DNA of 64,000 nt from Eudorina sp. 2006-703-Eu-15 (lineage: Eukaryota; Chlorophyta; Chlorophyceae; Chlamydomonadales; Volvocaceae). The notes beneath the pieces are model-generated. The model saw only the letters and a program-made list of their open reading frames with translations. It was not told where the DNA came from and did not search any database. How positions within the stretch are numbered: position 1 is the first letter of the stretch; every line of letters starts with the position of its first letter. A program made the translations under genes and the position numbers. The stretch is from assembly GCA_003117195.1 (NCBI GenBank), contig BDSI01000033.1:248001-312000 (forward strand). Direction: 5' to 3'. Below, one piece after another: positions 22,969-35,215 of this stretch.

Positions 22969-23798
22969 CTTGATAAGAAAGGCTGCGTTGTAATGGAGCT
23001 GGTGTCGTCACGGCCGTGGTTTTCGTGATAACGCCTCGGGAACCATTTCCAACTCGAGACCCAACGGAAGCTGCGGTGCTGCGGTCTATGCGTGTCTATG
23101 TCTCATGTATTCAATCAAACTCCTTAGAAATGATGATATGTAAAAGGAATATTTCAGACGATTGTTCGTGGTTTCAGCCGGTTGACGCAAGGTTTATGAG
23201 GGAGCGCAAAGATTAGACAGGCGCTGTGTTAACAGGACTTCAATGCAAGTAGGTCATGAGTGGGCATACGGGCTGAAGAATAGTTCTTCATTGATACGAG
23301 GGAACGACAGTTGACGGTTAACGATACAGGACAAACACACAGTCAGCCACATCTTCACACTCACATCAACCCTCAGACCCGGTGTTGCTATATTGTTTTG
23401 TAACATGCGAGGCGGCTGGACGCCACGACCAAGCTCAATGCCAGTTAGGTAGTTTCGCACGCGGATCACACCGCAACTGAATACTGCTCTTTGTCGCTCT
23501 ATGTAAGTTATCCTGATGACGTCTTGTAACTCATAGCAGGGCGCAATTGTTGTAGACAGGTTCGCTCGGGTACGATCTTCGCGCAACCCACGCTTAGGGC
23601 AGACAAATAAATTAATTTATTGAAATGAATGCTAATTGAATCTTTCGCTGCGCATTTGCGGCTTATGGAACGGCCCTTCCGGCTACTGCGCGGCGCCGAG
23701 TCGGCCGCTTCCATTTGCGTTTTGCCGGCTTACTTGCAGCCGATTCCCCAATTCTAAACCTTCATCCTCTGATTAATCTCCCCCTCCCCCCCCTCAGG
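22969..23798. promoter_or_regulatory. Divergent spacer between AMSH-like and HrpB-like genes
   Basis: About 830 bp separates the two divergent start codons, and the central part (about 23050-23650) is distinctly AT-richer than the flanking coding DNA. It must carry both 5' regions. A strong pyrimidine tract and TCAG immediately before the helicase ATG (23780-23798) suggest a 5'-UTR intron acceptor. I identify no specific motif. Confidence 0.4.
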
Positions 23799-25072
23799 AT
23801 GTTGCGTGCATCGCACGCGGGGGCTGCTACTACCACGCGTCTCCCCGCGGCGGCCCCGCCGCTGTCACCTATCTCTCGTGGACCTGGCTCTAGCAACAGC
23901 ATCCGTTCCACCAGCTCCCATGACGTCACCTGTTCTGCCCGGCATGACAGCAGCAACAGCAGCAGCATCTTCGGCTGCACCACCACCACCACCACCAGCA
24001 ACAGCCGCAGCAGCAGCCGTCGTCGCCGCTGGGTTCTGACCGCAGCCCTTGGTGGCCGCCCCAGCGAAGGCAGTGCGTTCCATCTCCCGCGGAGGGATGC
24101 CCTCTCCCCCCATCACCCCGGTACCAGCGCCAGCAACCAGCGCTGCGGCGGCGCCGCCGCCGGGTGCGGCATCCGCGGCGGACTGCTGCAGCGGCGGCGG
24201 GTGGTGCGGCCCGCCGGAGCTGTCGCGCAGGCGGCCGCGCCCCCCGGTGTGGATTCGGACGTTCTGAGCATCGCCGATGGACTGCCCATCAGGTGACCCG
24301 CGGGAGTCAGATATGGGGGGAACCTGGGCACCTCCCCACCTCCCCACCTCCCCTACCCTCCCTTTCCGCGGACAGGAGGAAGAGGTTGAGGTAATGAATT
24401 AGAGGAGGAGGGAGGTGGGGGGGAGGGGGAGGAGATGGGTGGCCGCGGGGATGTGGCCGCGGGGATGTTCGCCCGCGACCGCGGGGCCCGATCCCTCCTC
24501 CGCCTCGATTCCGGACAGCTAGAGAGGGGTCGCGGAGCAGGCAGCAGACAAGAAGGGGGAGGTGTGCGGCCCGACCACCTCGCCCACGGCCGTGCCACGT
24601 ACACAGACATACCCACACGCGGACATGCGAGGTGCCGCACCTCCGCCCCCTCGTCCTCGTTGTGCCACCCCGTCACCCACAACACCCAACACCCCGTCAC
24701 TCACACCTCCCACCCCTAGACGCTTACCCCAAACACCCACCCACCCCGCAACTCAACCCCGCCGCTCAACCCAGGGAGTGTCTGGAGGAGGTGCTGCGGG
24801 GACTAGACCGCAGCAGCGGCATGGTGCTGCAGGTGGGGCCGGGGGGGTGGGGGTGGGGGCGCTAAATTGAAAACGGATGGGGGGCCAGAGGGGCGGGCCG
24901 GGGGGCTAGGGCCGAGCGGGGCCCTGCCGCGGTGACGACGGGGTCTGGCGACGGACGGGGTGGCCCCGTGCGTGGGTCCGGAGCGGGGTGGCCCGAATCA
25001 CCGATCGGGTTGCAGGGCCGGGCGGAGGGAGCTCGGGAGGGGGTTGAAGGATTGAGGAATGACCAAGGAGCT

Positions 25073-25126
<54 letters not shown>

Positions 25127-26389
25127 CCTCAACTCCCTGCAGGTTCGTGTCTGGGTTTCAATCTTCTTTTCCCTTCAACCCCACCTCCCTGCGGTCATCA
25201 CGATGGAGAAATGCCAAGTCGTTCCTCGGTGTCTCCATCGTGTGTAATTTGTCGTGTGTGGCAGGCCCCCCCTGGAGCGGGTAAGACCACGGTGGTGCCG
25301 CTGGCGCTGCTGCGGCACAGCCCCGAGTACCTGAGGGCGGGGGAGCGCATCCTGGTGGGTGGGGGGCCCGCGACCCGTGGGTCAGCAGGGGGCCGCTGTG
25401 GGGCGGGGCGGGGCAGGGCCGCGGATCGAGGGAGGGTCCCGGGCTGGGAGGTCTCCGGGGGCGGGAGGGGGAGGAGGCGGGAGGGAGGCAGGCAGGGGCC
25501 TACCTTGGCACACGACGTCCAAGCTTCAACCCGGGGGCCGTAAATGTGGGGTACGGCAGGCGCCGAAAGACGGCCGATGACTGAAACCCTAGAGAGGGTT
25601 CCTTAGGGGTGGGGGTTTGCTGCTGTTGCCGTTGCTGTTATCTTCAGCTGCTGTCGCTGCTACTGCTGCGACTACTGCTGCCACTGCCACTGCCACTGCC
25701 TGGATGCCCTGCTGTTTGTACGGCGGTGTGCTCAGGTCCTGGAGCCGCGGCGGGTGGCCGCCAAGGGCGCCGCTCGCCGCATGGCGGCCTCACTCCGGGA
25801 GCCGGTTGGCGGCACCGTGGGCTACCGAGTACGACTGGACACAAAGGTACGGAGCTGTACGACAGGGTACGGCAGGATGGTGTGGGGCCGGTTTCGGAGG
25901 CATCCATCACCCATCTTTCGGCCAGGGTAGGGGCCCCCTGCTGGGAGCCCCTGTCAGCCTCGTTAGGCGGGGGGGGGGCCCGTGCGCAGCAGGCAATTGT
26001 GCCCGGTTGTTGCCCGCCTTCATTTGCTGCTTTACCGCCTTCCGCTTTTCATTCGCTTGAACCCTCGCTTTTTTAGGTGCGCGTCAAGTCGCAGCAGCGG
26101 CGCCGCTAGGTTATGTCATCTTATGTCGTCTTATGTCACGTCGTGTCATGTCAGGGGTACTGTCACTTCCGCCCTTCCTCGCCTCTCCAAGCCCACTCCC
26201 TCTCCCCTGCCCTATCCCCTATATGGGCCTGGGCGGTTCTGGGTGGGCTTTTCATCAAACACACACACACACACCCCTTATGGACGACATATTTCGCCCT
26301 GGCATATTGGTAACTCTGGTCTCGGTCTCAGTCGTCGGTTGCATTGCTGGACACGGGTCTGCTTCTTCGCGGCTCAGCTTTTCTCCTTG

Positions 26390-26420
<31 letters not shown>

Positions 26421-29400
26421 GCGGACCGGCCCTACCGCTCACACGCGGACCGGCCCTACCGCACACTCCCGACACCCCTCACCCTGGCAGCAGCGCAGCT
26501 TCAATGTGTCTACCACCCATTTCCTACACCCCTCGTCCTGCCCCCCCACCCCCACCCCCTGGGCCCGGTGGGGCCCCTAGGTGGGCCCCTCCACGCGCAT
26601 CGAGGTGGTGACGGAGGGCATCCTGCTGCGGAGGCTGCAGAGCGACCCCGAGCTGGCGGGTGTGGGGGCGGTGAGGCGGATGATGGGGCGCAAGGGGGGG
26701 GGGCGCGGGGGCGGGGGCGGGGGCGGGGCGGGGGCGGGGGCGGGGGCGGGGGCGGGGGCGGGGGCGGGTGTCGGGTGTCGGGATGCGGTGGCACCCGTGG
26801 GTGACAGGAGGGCCTGGGGAGCAGCTCCCCTCTGTCCCCTTCCCCCGTGTGGCCGGGAGCCGGGGGGTTCGGGGGACCTAGGCCGGCGCGACCTGCGGAT
26901 GCGGATGCGGTCGTGCGGATCGGTCGATGTCTATGTCTGGTGCGGGAACGGCCCGCCACCCCGGTCAGCCCGCCAGTGGGGTCCACCCCTGCACACATCT
27001 CGAAACGAGCTGCCGGGTGCACACCAGGGGGGGCCGCGGGCCGTCGCTTTGCGTCCTCGAGCCCCCGGGACCCCTCGGCCTCTGGGCCCCGACTCTGCGC
27101 GCCACTCCTCTGCTCCACACCCCACTCGGGCCTGTTGGGATTCGGCCCCGTCCCCGCCCCCGACCCTGGGCTCCTGCCCTTCCCCCCGCCCCCGACCCTG
27201 GGCTCCTGCCCTTCCCCCCGCCCCCGACCCTGGGGCCCCCCGACCCCCGTCAGGTGGTGTTCGACGAGTTCCACGAGCGCAACCTGGACGCCGACTTGGC
27301 GCTGACGCTGTGCCTGGACGTGCAGCGGCTGGCTCGCCCCGACCTCAGGTTGGGGGGGGGAGGGGGTCAAGGGGGGTGGCTAAGGGAGAAGGGGGGCTGC
27401 GGAGAGGGGCTAAGGGAGTTCAGGGGCGGAGGGCTGGAGGGCGGTGGCGGGTGCGCCTCCAGATCGAAGGCCGGGCGGGGGATTGGGCGCCGATCGAAGC
27501 CGGGGCGGGGGCGCGCGATGCCGGGGTCCGGGTTCCGGTGCTCCGGATGGGCTGCGGTGCCCCCCCCCCCCACCCCACCCTGGACTTCGCTTCTCGCGGC
27601 TCTAGTTCTCTTTTACGCACACCGAACACCAGGAATCGAGAACCCAAACCGCGAACAGCGTCCCTCCCCGTCCCCTTCCCGTCCCCTTCCCGTCCCCTTC
27701 CCGTCCCCTTCCCGTCCCCTTCCCGTCCCCTTCCCGTCCCCTTCCCGTCCCCTTCCCGTCCCCTCCCCGTCCCCTTCCCGTCCCCTTCCCGTCCCCTTCC
27801 CGTCCCCTCCCGTCCCCTTCCCGTCCCCTTCCCGTCCCCTTCCCGTCCCCTTCCCGTCCCCTTCCCGTCCCCTTCCCGTCCCCTCCCCGTCTCCTCCCCG
27901 TCCCCTCCCCGTCCCCTTCCCGTGCCCTCCCCCCCGGGTCAGGCTGGTGGTGATGTCGGCCACGTTGGGAGGCGGCCTCGGGGACCGGGTGAGGGCCCTG
28001 ATGGCCGAGGCGGCGGGGGCCGAGGGCGGGGCCGCAGCGACCGGCAGCAGCGCCGCCGGTGACCCCTCCTGGAGCGGCGGCGGTGTGCCGCTGGTGGTGA
28101 GCGAGGGGCGCTCCTTCCCCGTCACCACCACCTACCTGGGCCGACCGGAAGGTGGGGCGAAGCCCACAGGGGGGAGACACACCGTGTGGGAAGGGTGGGC
28201 CGTGGGGGAGGGGGGGTCGGAGCCCGGGAGGAAGGGACCCCCGGGGGGCTAGGTTGCTTCCCCTTCCCCTTCTTCCCCTTCCCCCTCTCTAAACAAATGC
28301 GTGGCGCATCGTCTGTCAGTTGCGTCGGCGGCGGGATGTCGTGTCGGTGTCGCGAAAGAGCTTTGTTGTTGCCGTACAGGCCGTACTGATAATGGCCGTC
28401 GTCTGTACTTGATTCGCGGACCCGCTTCCTGCGCACACCCGTTTCTGGGTTTCTTTTCTCTCTTCAATTTAATACCCCCCGGACACACACGCCAGCGGAA
28501 CGCGGCGCCCTGGAGCGGTCCGCTGCGGATGCGGTGGTGCGGGCGCTCAAGGAGGGGGCCGCCGGAGGGGGCCCTGGCGGCGGCGGCGGCGGCAGCGGCG
28601 ACGTGTTGGTGTTCCTTCCTGGAGTGGGGGAGATACGGAACGTGGAGCGGCTGTTGCAGGTGCGTGCTCCAGGGAGGGGTCTCCTTCCTAGGGTGTTTTG
28701 GTTGTTGTGTTCGCGACCCCCTCCCCCCCCCCTTGCTTTCCCTCCCTCACGTCGCACCCTGTCCTGCCCTGAAGACAGTGAAATGTGAAAAGCACGATAA
28801 CAAAAACATTCAGGTCCAATTGCAGATCCAGATCACGATCCAAACCCGGCAGGGGTTTGACGTGGCGCCTGGGGTTGCTGCCACTTTTGACGACCGCCGC
28901 AGGAGGACGGCGTCCCCCGCAAGTACGGCGCCCGTGTACTGCAGCTGCACGGCAACATGGCGCCGGACGAGCAGGACGAGGTTCTGCGCCCGGCGGCGCC
29001 GCTGTCGTCGAGCGGCCGCCGCCGTCGAGTGATCCTCTCGACGCCGATTGCCGAGTCGTCGGTCACCATCGACGGCGTCACGGCAGTTGTCGACTGCGGG
29101 CTGCGGCGGGCGCCTCGGTACGACCCGGCAACCGCCATCAACCGCCTCGACACGGTGAGGTTCAACCACCTGCACCCTTTGGAGCCCTTTGTTTGCCCTT
29201 CCTGCCCTCCTTGCCATGGAACTCAAGCACCCGGGCTCTTGTCATGCATCTGGGTCTGCATGAAAAGAGGAAAGAAACTCGTGCATCTGGGTGGTTCGGT
29301 TCCTGCCAGTGCCAAACACACGCACACCCGCCCCCTTTCCCCCCACTCCGCAGATCCGCATCAGCGAGGCGTCCGCGGAGCAGCGCCGGGGCCGCGCGGG

Positions 29401-32400
29401 CCGCACCGCCCCCGGCCGCTGCTACCGGCTGTGGGCGGAGCGCGACGCGCTGTCCGCGGTTTCGGAGCCGGAGATCCGTACGGCGGACCTCGCGCCGGCG
29501 GCGCTGGAGCTGGCTCTGTGGGGCTCCCCCGACGGCGCCGACCTGCCCTGGCTGGACGCCCCCCCACCGGATCTCCTGGGGGCGGGGAGGGAGCTGCTGC
29601 AGGTGGGGGTGCGGGCGCGCCTGCGGGTGCCGTTGTTGTGGCGTGGCGTTGTTGAGGAGGGGCTGGATGCGGGCGGTGGTTAGCGGTGGAACCCACCCGG
29701 GGGCCGGAGCAGTACTGGAAAGCTGAGCCGCGGGCGGTGTGTCGTGAGGAGGAACGGCGCGTTCCGCCGTCAAGACATTGGACCAGAGACGGTGCCGGGG
29801 ACCTGCCACAGGGAGGAGAGGAAAGGTCACGTCGCCCCTGTGGTCGCCTGTCGACAGATTCCGATGAGGTTCATCAATAATAAAGGATACGGCATCCCCG
29901 CCGGGCGCCCGCCTGCCCTCCCCCCGCAGGACCTCGGCGCGGTGGATCCGACCACCGGCCGACCCACGGGTCATGGGCGCGTGCTGGGGCGGCTCGGTGT
30001 GCACCCCCGCTGGGGGCACGCGGTGCTGCGGGGCGCGGCGCTGGGCTGCGCGGAGGTGGCGGCGGTGGTGGCGACCATGCTGGGCTCGGAGCGCGACGTG
30101 CTGCGGCGCGGCGGGCCCGGCGGCGGACCCGCGGGTCGCAGCGCCGACATCATGTTGCGGCTGGAGGCGCTGGCGGCGGCGGGTGGGGCGGCGGCGGCGG
30201 GTGGGGCGGCGGCGGGTGGCACGGCGAAGGGTGTCCCTGGAGTTGTCCATAAGGAGTTGTCCATAAGGAGTTTGGATGGAGGGCCGCAGGCCTCCGATCC
30301 TGGGGCCGTACCTGCCACGTCCGTACCTGCCACGTCCGTACCTGCCACATCCGTACCTGCCACGTCCGTACCTGCCACGTCCGTACCGGCCCCGTCCGTA
30401 CCTAGGCGTGGCGGGGACGCAGTGCTCCGTGTACCGTGGATGGTGGTGCGGTTGGCGGCCCGTGTTGTTTAGCGAGAAACTCGGCCGCACCGAACCCAGT
30501 TCCCGATAGGCACTCGCCATGATAACCGATAACCTGGCAAATGATATGCAAATAAAGCAACAGATCCGGCGGACAGCGCTGGCGTCCCGGCAATGCGCGA
30601 AACGCATCTCACTAATCATGCCGACCCACAGGAAAGCCAAGATGTAGGCCCGCTGGTGGAAGGAAACTGAGGCGCCATGTGGTTACGGAAGGAATCCGCC
30701 CGACCCATGTGTGTGGGAGTCATCCTGCCTTGTGATGTCGTTGGAGTGTGTCGGAGGGCTCCGTGCCCAGCACCACACAGGGTCGGGCGGGTGAGCTCCC
30801 TTCTGCGTGTACGGTGTGAGTCCCCTTCCGCGCACCGCTGCATCCCCCCCGCACCCCTACATACCCCTATACGTTGGGCAAACGTTGGGCGCCACCTACC
30901 GCGCCCAAGGCATAACACGCACCCCTGCCCCGCCCTGCCCACCGATCAACACACCCATACCCCGAGTACACCCCCACCCCCACCCACACCCCCAGACCCG
31001 GCGGTGGACCAGGCCGCGGCGAGAAGGATCTTCCAGGGAGCCCGCTCCATGGCCGCCATGGCTGCAGCCACCGTACGGCGCACGCAGGCCGCTACAGCGG
31101 CCGCCGCCGCCGCCGCCGCCACCGCACCCGGCAAAATGGAGGAGGACGAAGACGCGGCGATGGCGGCGGCGCTGCTCGCCGCCGGCCTGTCCCCCCTGGA
31201 GTCCGGCGACGCCTCCGAAGACGACTCGGCCGACGCCGCCGCCGGGTCCGCCTCCGACGGCGACGCCGCAGCCGCCTGCCTCACCGGGAGTGTTGATGAC
31301 GCGACTGCCGGACTTCCGGCACGGCTGGCTGCGACTAGCGGCGGCGGTGGCAGTGCCGGCATTAGCAGCAGCGACAGCGGCGGTGGCAGGAACGGCAGTA
31401 GCAGCAGCAGCAGCAGCACTGCCGGCAAAGGAGACGGTGGCGGCGTCACCGTCAGCGCTGGCGTGGGGCCGCCGTCGCGGCCGTTTGAGGAGGTGTGGCG
31501 GGAGCAGCTGCTGCGGGAGGGGCTGGTGGGGGCGCTGGTGGCGGCGGCCTACCCTGACCGGATCGCGGAGCGGCGGTCGAGGCCCAACAGCCGGCCTGCG
31601 TTCACGCTGGCAACGGGTGAGCGGATGGGTGCTGGATGGATAGGTGGATGGGAGGGTGGCTGGGTGGGTGGGTGGTGAAACATAAAAGTGGGTGGGTGGC
31701 TGGGTGGGTGGGTGGTGAAACATAAAAGCGGCTGGGTGGATGGGCTGCCTTGAGTGGTGGGTGGGTGGGTGGCTGGGCTGCCTTGGGCGGGGCTCTGTGG
31801 GTCGGGGGTCCGGCGACCCCCGACTGGACCACTGCTTTGTGAGGGATGGAATCAGATGTACGACAACAGGTCAACCGCCCAACCGACAAGTATGCCGGAA
31901 CCTGACGTTACCGGGCGGTGCAGCTCTTCTTCCAGTCCGGACTCGCCGAAAAGCGGCCGCGTGTCGTTGAGGATGTTTACGGGAATGTACGGCGCCAACG
32001 CACATGGGTCTAGTCCTCACAGTCGGACCGCCTTTCGCGGCTTTGTTGGCGATTGGGAGCATGATGAGATCCTGTCCGTTGCGAGCGTGGTGAAGCGCTT
32101 CGACGATTGACGAGTGAGTCAGTCGGATGGACGGGGCCCACGTGCCGGACTGCCGTACCCCCCAACCGGATCTCGACCGAGATGTCTCCCCTGCAGAGGG
32201 GCAAGGTGCATAGGGTATCGTTTCGAGGTTTCATGTGTTCGTTGTTCGTTGTTCCGGTAGCTGGCAAACGGGTAGGAAATGGCAGGTTTGCAGTTTGACG
32301 ATGGACGCCAGACAGTCCGAGAGCCCAAGCAAATGCGCGATCTGCCGACCCCAAGCCCACCTCCACTCTCCGTCCTCGGCTTCCTCCCTCCCTCCGTCCC

Positions 32401-35215
32401 TCCGTCCCTCCTCCCCCCTCGCCCCGCAGGCCAGGTGGTGAAGCTGCCCTCCGAGGACGACCCCCTGGGGGAGTACGACTACTTGGCGGTGGCGGAGATA
32501 GGCGGCCTGGGGGCGGGGGGCTGCCGGCGGGGGGCGGCGGGGGAGGCGACGGCGGCAGCAACGACACGGTCCGCTCGGCGGCGGGTCTGAGCCGGAGCGC
32601 CATCGACCGCTACCTCACCGACATGATCCAGGTGGGCCATGGGAGCTAGGGATTCAAGTATTAGTTCAAAAGAGAAGAAGAGTAAGAGTTCAAAAAGAGT
32701 TCAAGAGAGTAAGAGTTCAAGTAAGAGTTCAAATAAGAGTTCAAAAAGAGTTTAAAAAAGAGTTCAAACAAGACCAGAATGATTCACCAGCTCCCTCCGC
32801 ATCCGCCCACTGTCCGCCTCTCCCGCCTCCCCCGTCTCCCGGCGTCCGGGCCCCACCGCGCCGCCGCCGCCCCCCTGCCCCCCTGCCCCCCCAGGAGCGG
32901 GAGGTGGTGTTCTGGGCCAGCGGCAGTAAGTCGGTGCTGGCCCGGCGGCAGAAGCGGCTGGGGTGCCTGGTGCTGCAGGAGAGGGCGGCGCCCGTCACGG
33001 ACGCGGCGGCGCTGCCGGCGCTGCTGCAGGTGGGGCGGGCGGGCGGGGCGGGCGGGGCGGCTGATAGGGGCAGTGGATGCGGTTGTTGTTACATCGCGGT
33101 TGTGGGTGACAGGTGCGGTGGAGGTGGGTGGGTGGCTCCTCCACGGTATCACCTCGGAGGAGCCAGGGAGGGAGGGGGCAGAGGTTCACCGCGCTTGGCC
33201 TCTCCTCTGGGGGGGCCCTCTAGTGTGGACGTACTGCAGTACGGGTAACCCCCCGACATGTCGTACGATCGTGTCTGCCCGGTGGCTCCTGAAGGCCTGC
33301 AGGTGGGTTGGGTGGCGAGCTGGCGACGGACCGACGGTGTAACGGCCTGGCGGCGGGACGCTGCCACTGCAGCGGATCGGCCGGCCCGGATGGCCGATGG
33401 TGGGGTTCATGGCATCATAGGTCATGAGTCGTCTGCCCTGCCCCCCCCCCTACCCCACCCCGCAGGGCTTCAAAGAGATGGGCGGCGTGCGAGGCGTGGG
33501 GCTCAGCCGCGAGCTGGAGGCCTGGAGGCAGAGGGTGGTGTGGCTGCGGAGCCAGGCGCGCGGCTCACCGGCGGCCTCCTCCTCCTCCTCTTCGTCCTCC
33601 TCTTCGTCCTCCTCTTCGTCCTCCTCGGCGACCACCCAGCGATTGGCGGCGCTGCCCGACCTGTCGGACGCCGGGCTGCTGAGCAGTGCCGCCGCCTGGC
33701 TGGGGCCCCATCTGGCGGGGGCGCGCAGCAAGTCCGACATCCTCAAACTCGACTGGAACAGCATCATCAAGTGGGTCACTGCGGTCACTGTCCCATGCGC
33801 CCATCCGCCCATCCGCCCATCCGCCCATCCATGGGGGAGGTGCAGGGGCCCACTCCTGCAGGGATGTAGATTGCGGCGGCCGCAGGCCGATTGGTCGGAG
33901 AGAGAAGGGTTGAGCGCTGGGTGTGGGGTGAAAGCCGGCGGGATCGGGGGCGGGAGTTAAAAACGTGAACCTCGCCGCCCTTCGCCAGCTGCCACTCCCT
34001 GCCGGGGCCACGCGTCAACGCAGCGTTACGGTCTCTCCCCCCAACCCCCGCATCTTGCCGCATCTTGCCGTACCGCCGTACCGCAGATCCCGCGTCCCCT
34101 GGGAGCTGCAGCAGCTGGTGGAGGCTGAGGCGCCCTCGCACCTGCTGCTGCCGACCGGCACTCGGGCGCTGCTGGACTACAGCGGGGAGCAGCCGCTGGT
34201 GCGGTGTCGGCTGCAGGAGGTGTTTGGGCTGCCCGCCACGCCGCTGCTGGCGGGCGGGCGGGTGCCGCTGGTTCTGGAGCTGTTGAGCCCCGCGGGCAGG
34301 CCGGTGGCGGTGAGCAGGGACTACTAGGAACTGGAAACTTGGTGTGTTCGGGGATTTAGGGGTTTCAGGGGGTAGGGCCGTAACTCTCCTCCCCTCTCCC
34401 CGACGCACCGTGCACATCGGTTATCCCCTCTCGGGGGGAGAGGCGGATGGTTATTGACAAAGGGGCGGAGGGTTCCGGTCGTACGGAGGGGGAGGTGCGG
34501 GGCTCCCAGGGCGCCGTGGCGGGGTGCGGTGGCCGCCCCGTTAGTTGCGGCTCTCTCCGCCGCCCTCCCCGGACCCCCCTTTGTCAATAAGACAGCAAAA
34601 CCGCAAAAAAAGGGCACCGGACCCGGCCCGCGGACCTCCCTGGTTCTCATCCCGCCTCCAAACACGCCACGCGGCGACGGGTTCCTACTTTGCTGAACAC
34701 ACGCATGGCGCATCCCGCAATGCAGGTGACGTCAGACCTGGCCAGCTTCTGGGCCAACAGCTACCCGGATGTACGGCGGGAGCTGCGGGGCCGGTATCCC
34801 AAGCACGTGTGGCCGGACGATCCGCTCCAGGTAGGGCTGGGGTTCGCCAGACCCTCTGAGTCCGGTGGCCCTCCTCCTTCACCCTCCCGTGTCTCTGTGT
34901 GAGGGGCCGAGGGAGGGTCTCTACCCGGCGAGGGGGAAGGGGCAGAGAGCCCTCACGACACGAGAGCCCTTCCCGTCTGAGCAAGCCGCTCAGTGCCACT
35001 TTCCCGCCCGTCTGGTCCCGGTTATGGTTGCGGTTGTCGTCCGGCAGGCTGAGGCTACCCGTCTGACCAAGAAGCAGATGGAGGCGCAAGCGACCAGGAG
35101 TGCGGGCGACGGTGCAAGCGGCAAGGGCAGCAGCCCGGGCTCGGGAGCCAAAGGCGGCACAGCAAAGAAGGGGTCGGGCGGTGGGGGCGGCGGCGGCGGC
35201 GGCAAGAAGAAGTGA
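23799..35215 (+). CDS. hrpB: HrpB-type DExH-box ATP-dependent helicase
   Basis: Eighteen exons: 23799-24292, 24775-24832, 25265-25354, 25736-25846, 26581-26670, 27254-27348, 27943-28151, 28496-28659, 28903-29154, 29354-29602, 29930-30182, 30996-31616, 32430-32631, 32895-33029, 33466-33770, 34087-34309, 34726-34830, 35048-35215; about 1274 aa. Residues 1-150 ([19 protein letters not shown]...) are rich in Ser, Thr, Arg and Ala with few acidic residues, as in organelle transit peptides. Then come Walker [10 protein letters not shown] (exon 3), VLEPRRVAA (motif Ia), the DEFH box [10 protein letters not shown] (exon 6), VMSATL (motif III), [11 protein letters not shown] (exon 8), STPIAESS and QRRGRAGR (motif VI). 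Exons 11-17 match the HrpB C-terminal region, including [24 protein letters not shown] and [12 protein letters not shown]. This order is specific to HrpB rather than to Prp2/Prp22 DEAH helicases. A Ser17 run lies in exon 15. In exon 13 the frame shifts at a G6 run (32515-32520); one extra G restores it. Role by family: RNA or RNP remodelling, probably organellar. Confidence 0.9.
25074..25126. repeat. CAG trinucleotide repeat in HrpB intron 2
   Basis: Seventeen uninterrupted CAG units lie within the intron 24833-25264. A frame with poly-Gln is open, but it falls between well-supported exons 2 and 3, so it is not coding. Confidence 0.95.
26694..26769. repeat. GGGGCG run in HrpB intron 5
   Basis: About 75 bp of G3-6 tracts separated by single C bases on the gene strand follow soon after the exon 5 donor. 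The spacing is compatible with G-quadruplex formation in the pre-mRNA or DNA. Confidence 0.85.
27660..27930. repeat. CCCGTCCCCTT minisatellite in HrpB intron 6
   Basis: About 270 bp of 11-bp pyrimidine-rich units (ttcccgtcccc) run up to the exon 7 acceptor, forming a very long polypyrimidine tract. Confidence 0.95.
30303..30402. repeat. 15-bp CCGTACCTGCCACGT repeat in HrpB intron 11
   Basis: Six to seven near-identical 15-bp units with one or two substitutions. A 14-bp unit (gttgtccataagga) is also duplicated just upstream at about 30242-30270. Confidence 0.9.
31622..31775. repeat. GGTGGGTGG repeat with duplicated GAAACATAAAA block, HrpB intron 12
   Basis: A GGTGGGT/GGCTGGGT simple repeat carries a longer unit of about 40 bp ending in ggtgaaacataaaag, present twice. 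Confidence 0.8.
32652..32772. repeat. AAGAGTTCAA repeat in HrpB intron 13
   Basis: About ten units of a 10-14 bp purine-rich motif (aagagttcaa) start shortly after the exon 13 donor. This is the only strongly A-rich repeat in the gene. Confidence 0.85.

Noticed and set aside
25059..25247. Poly-Gln ORF in the helicase gene
   Set aside because: The CAG run lies between HrpB exons 2 and 3, which join directly into the Walker A motif.
27602..28180. Minus-strand [17 protein letters not shown] ORF
   Set aside because: Reverse complement of the CCCGTCCCCTT minisatellite in HrpB intron 6.
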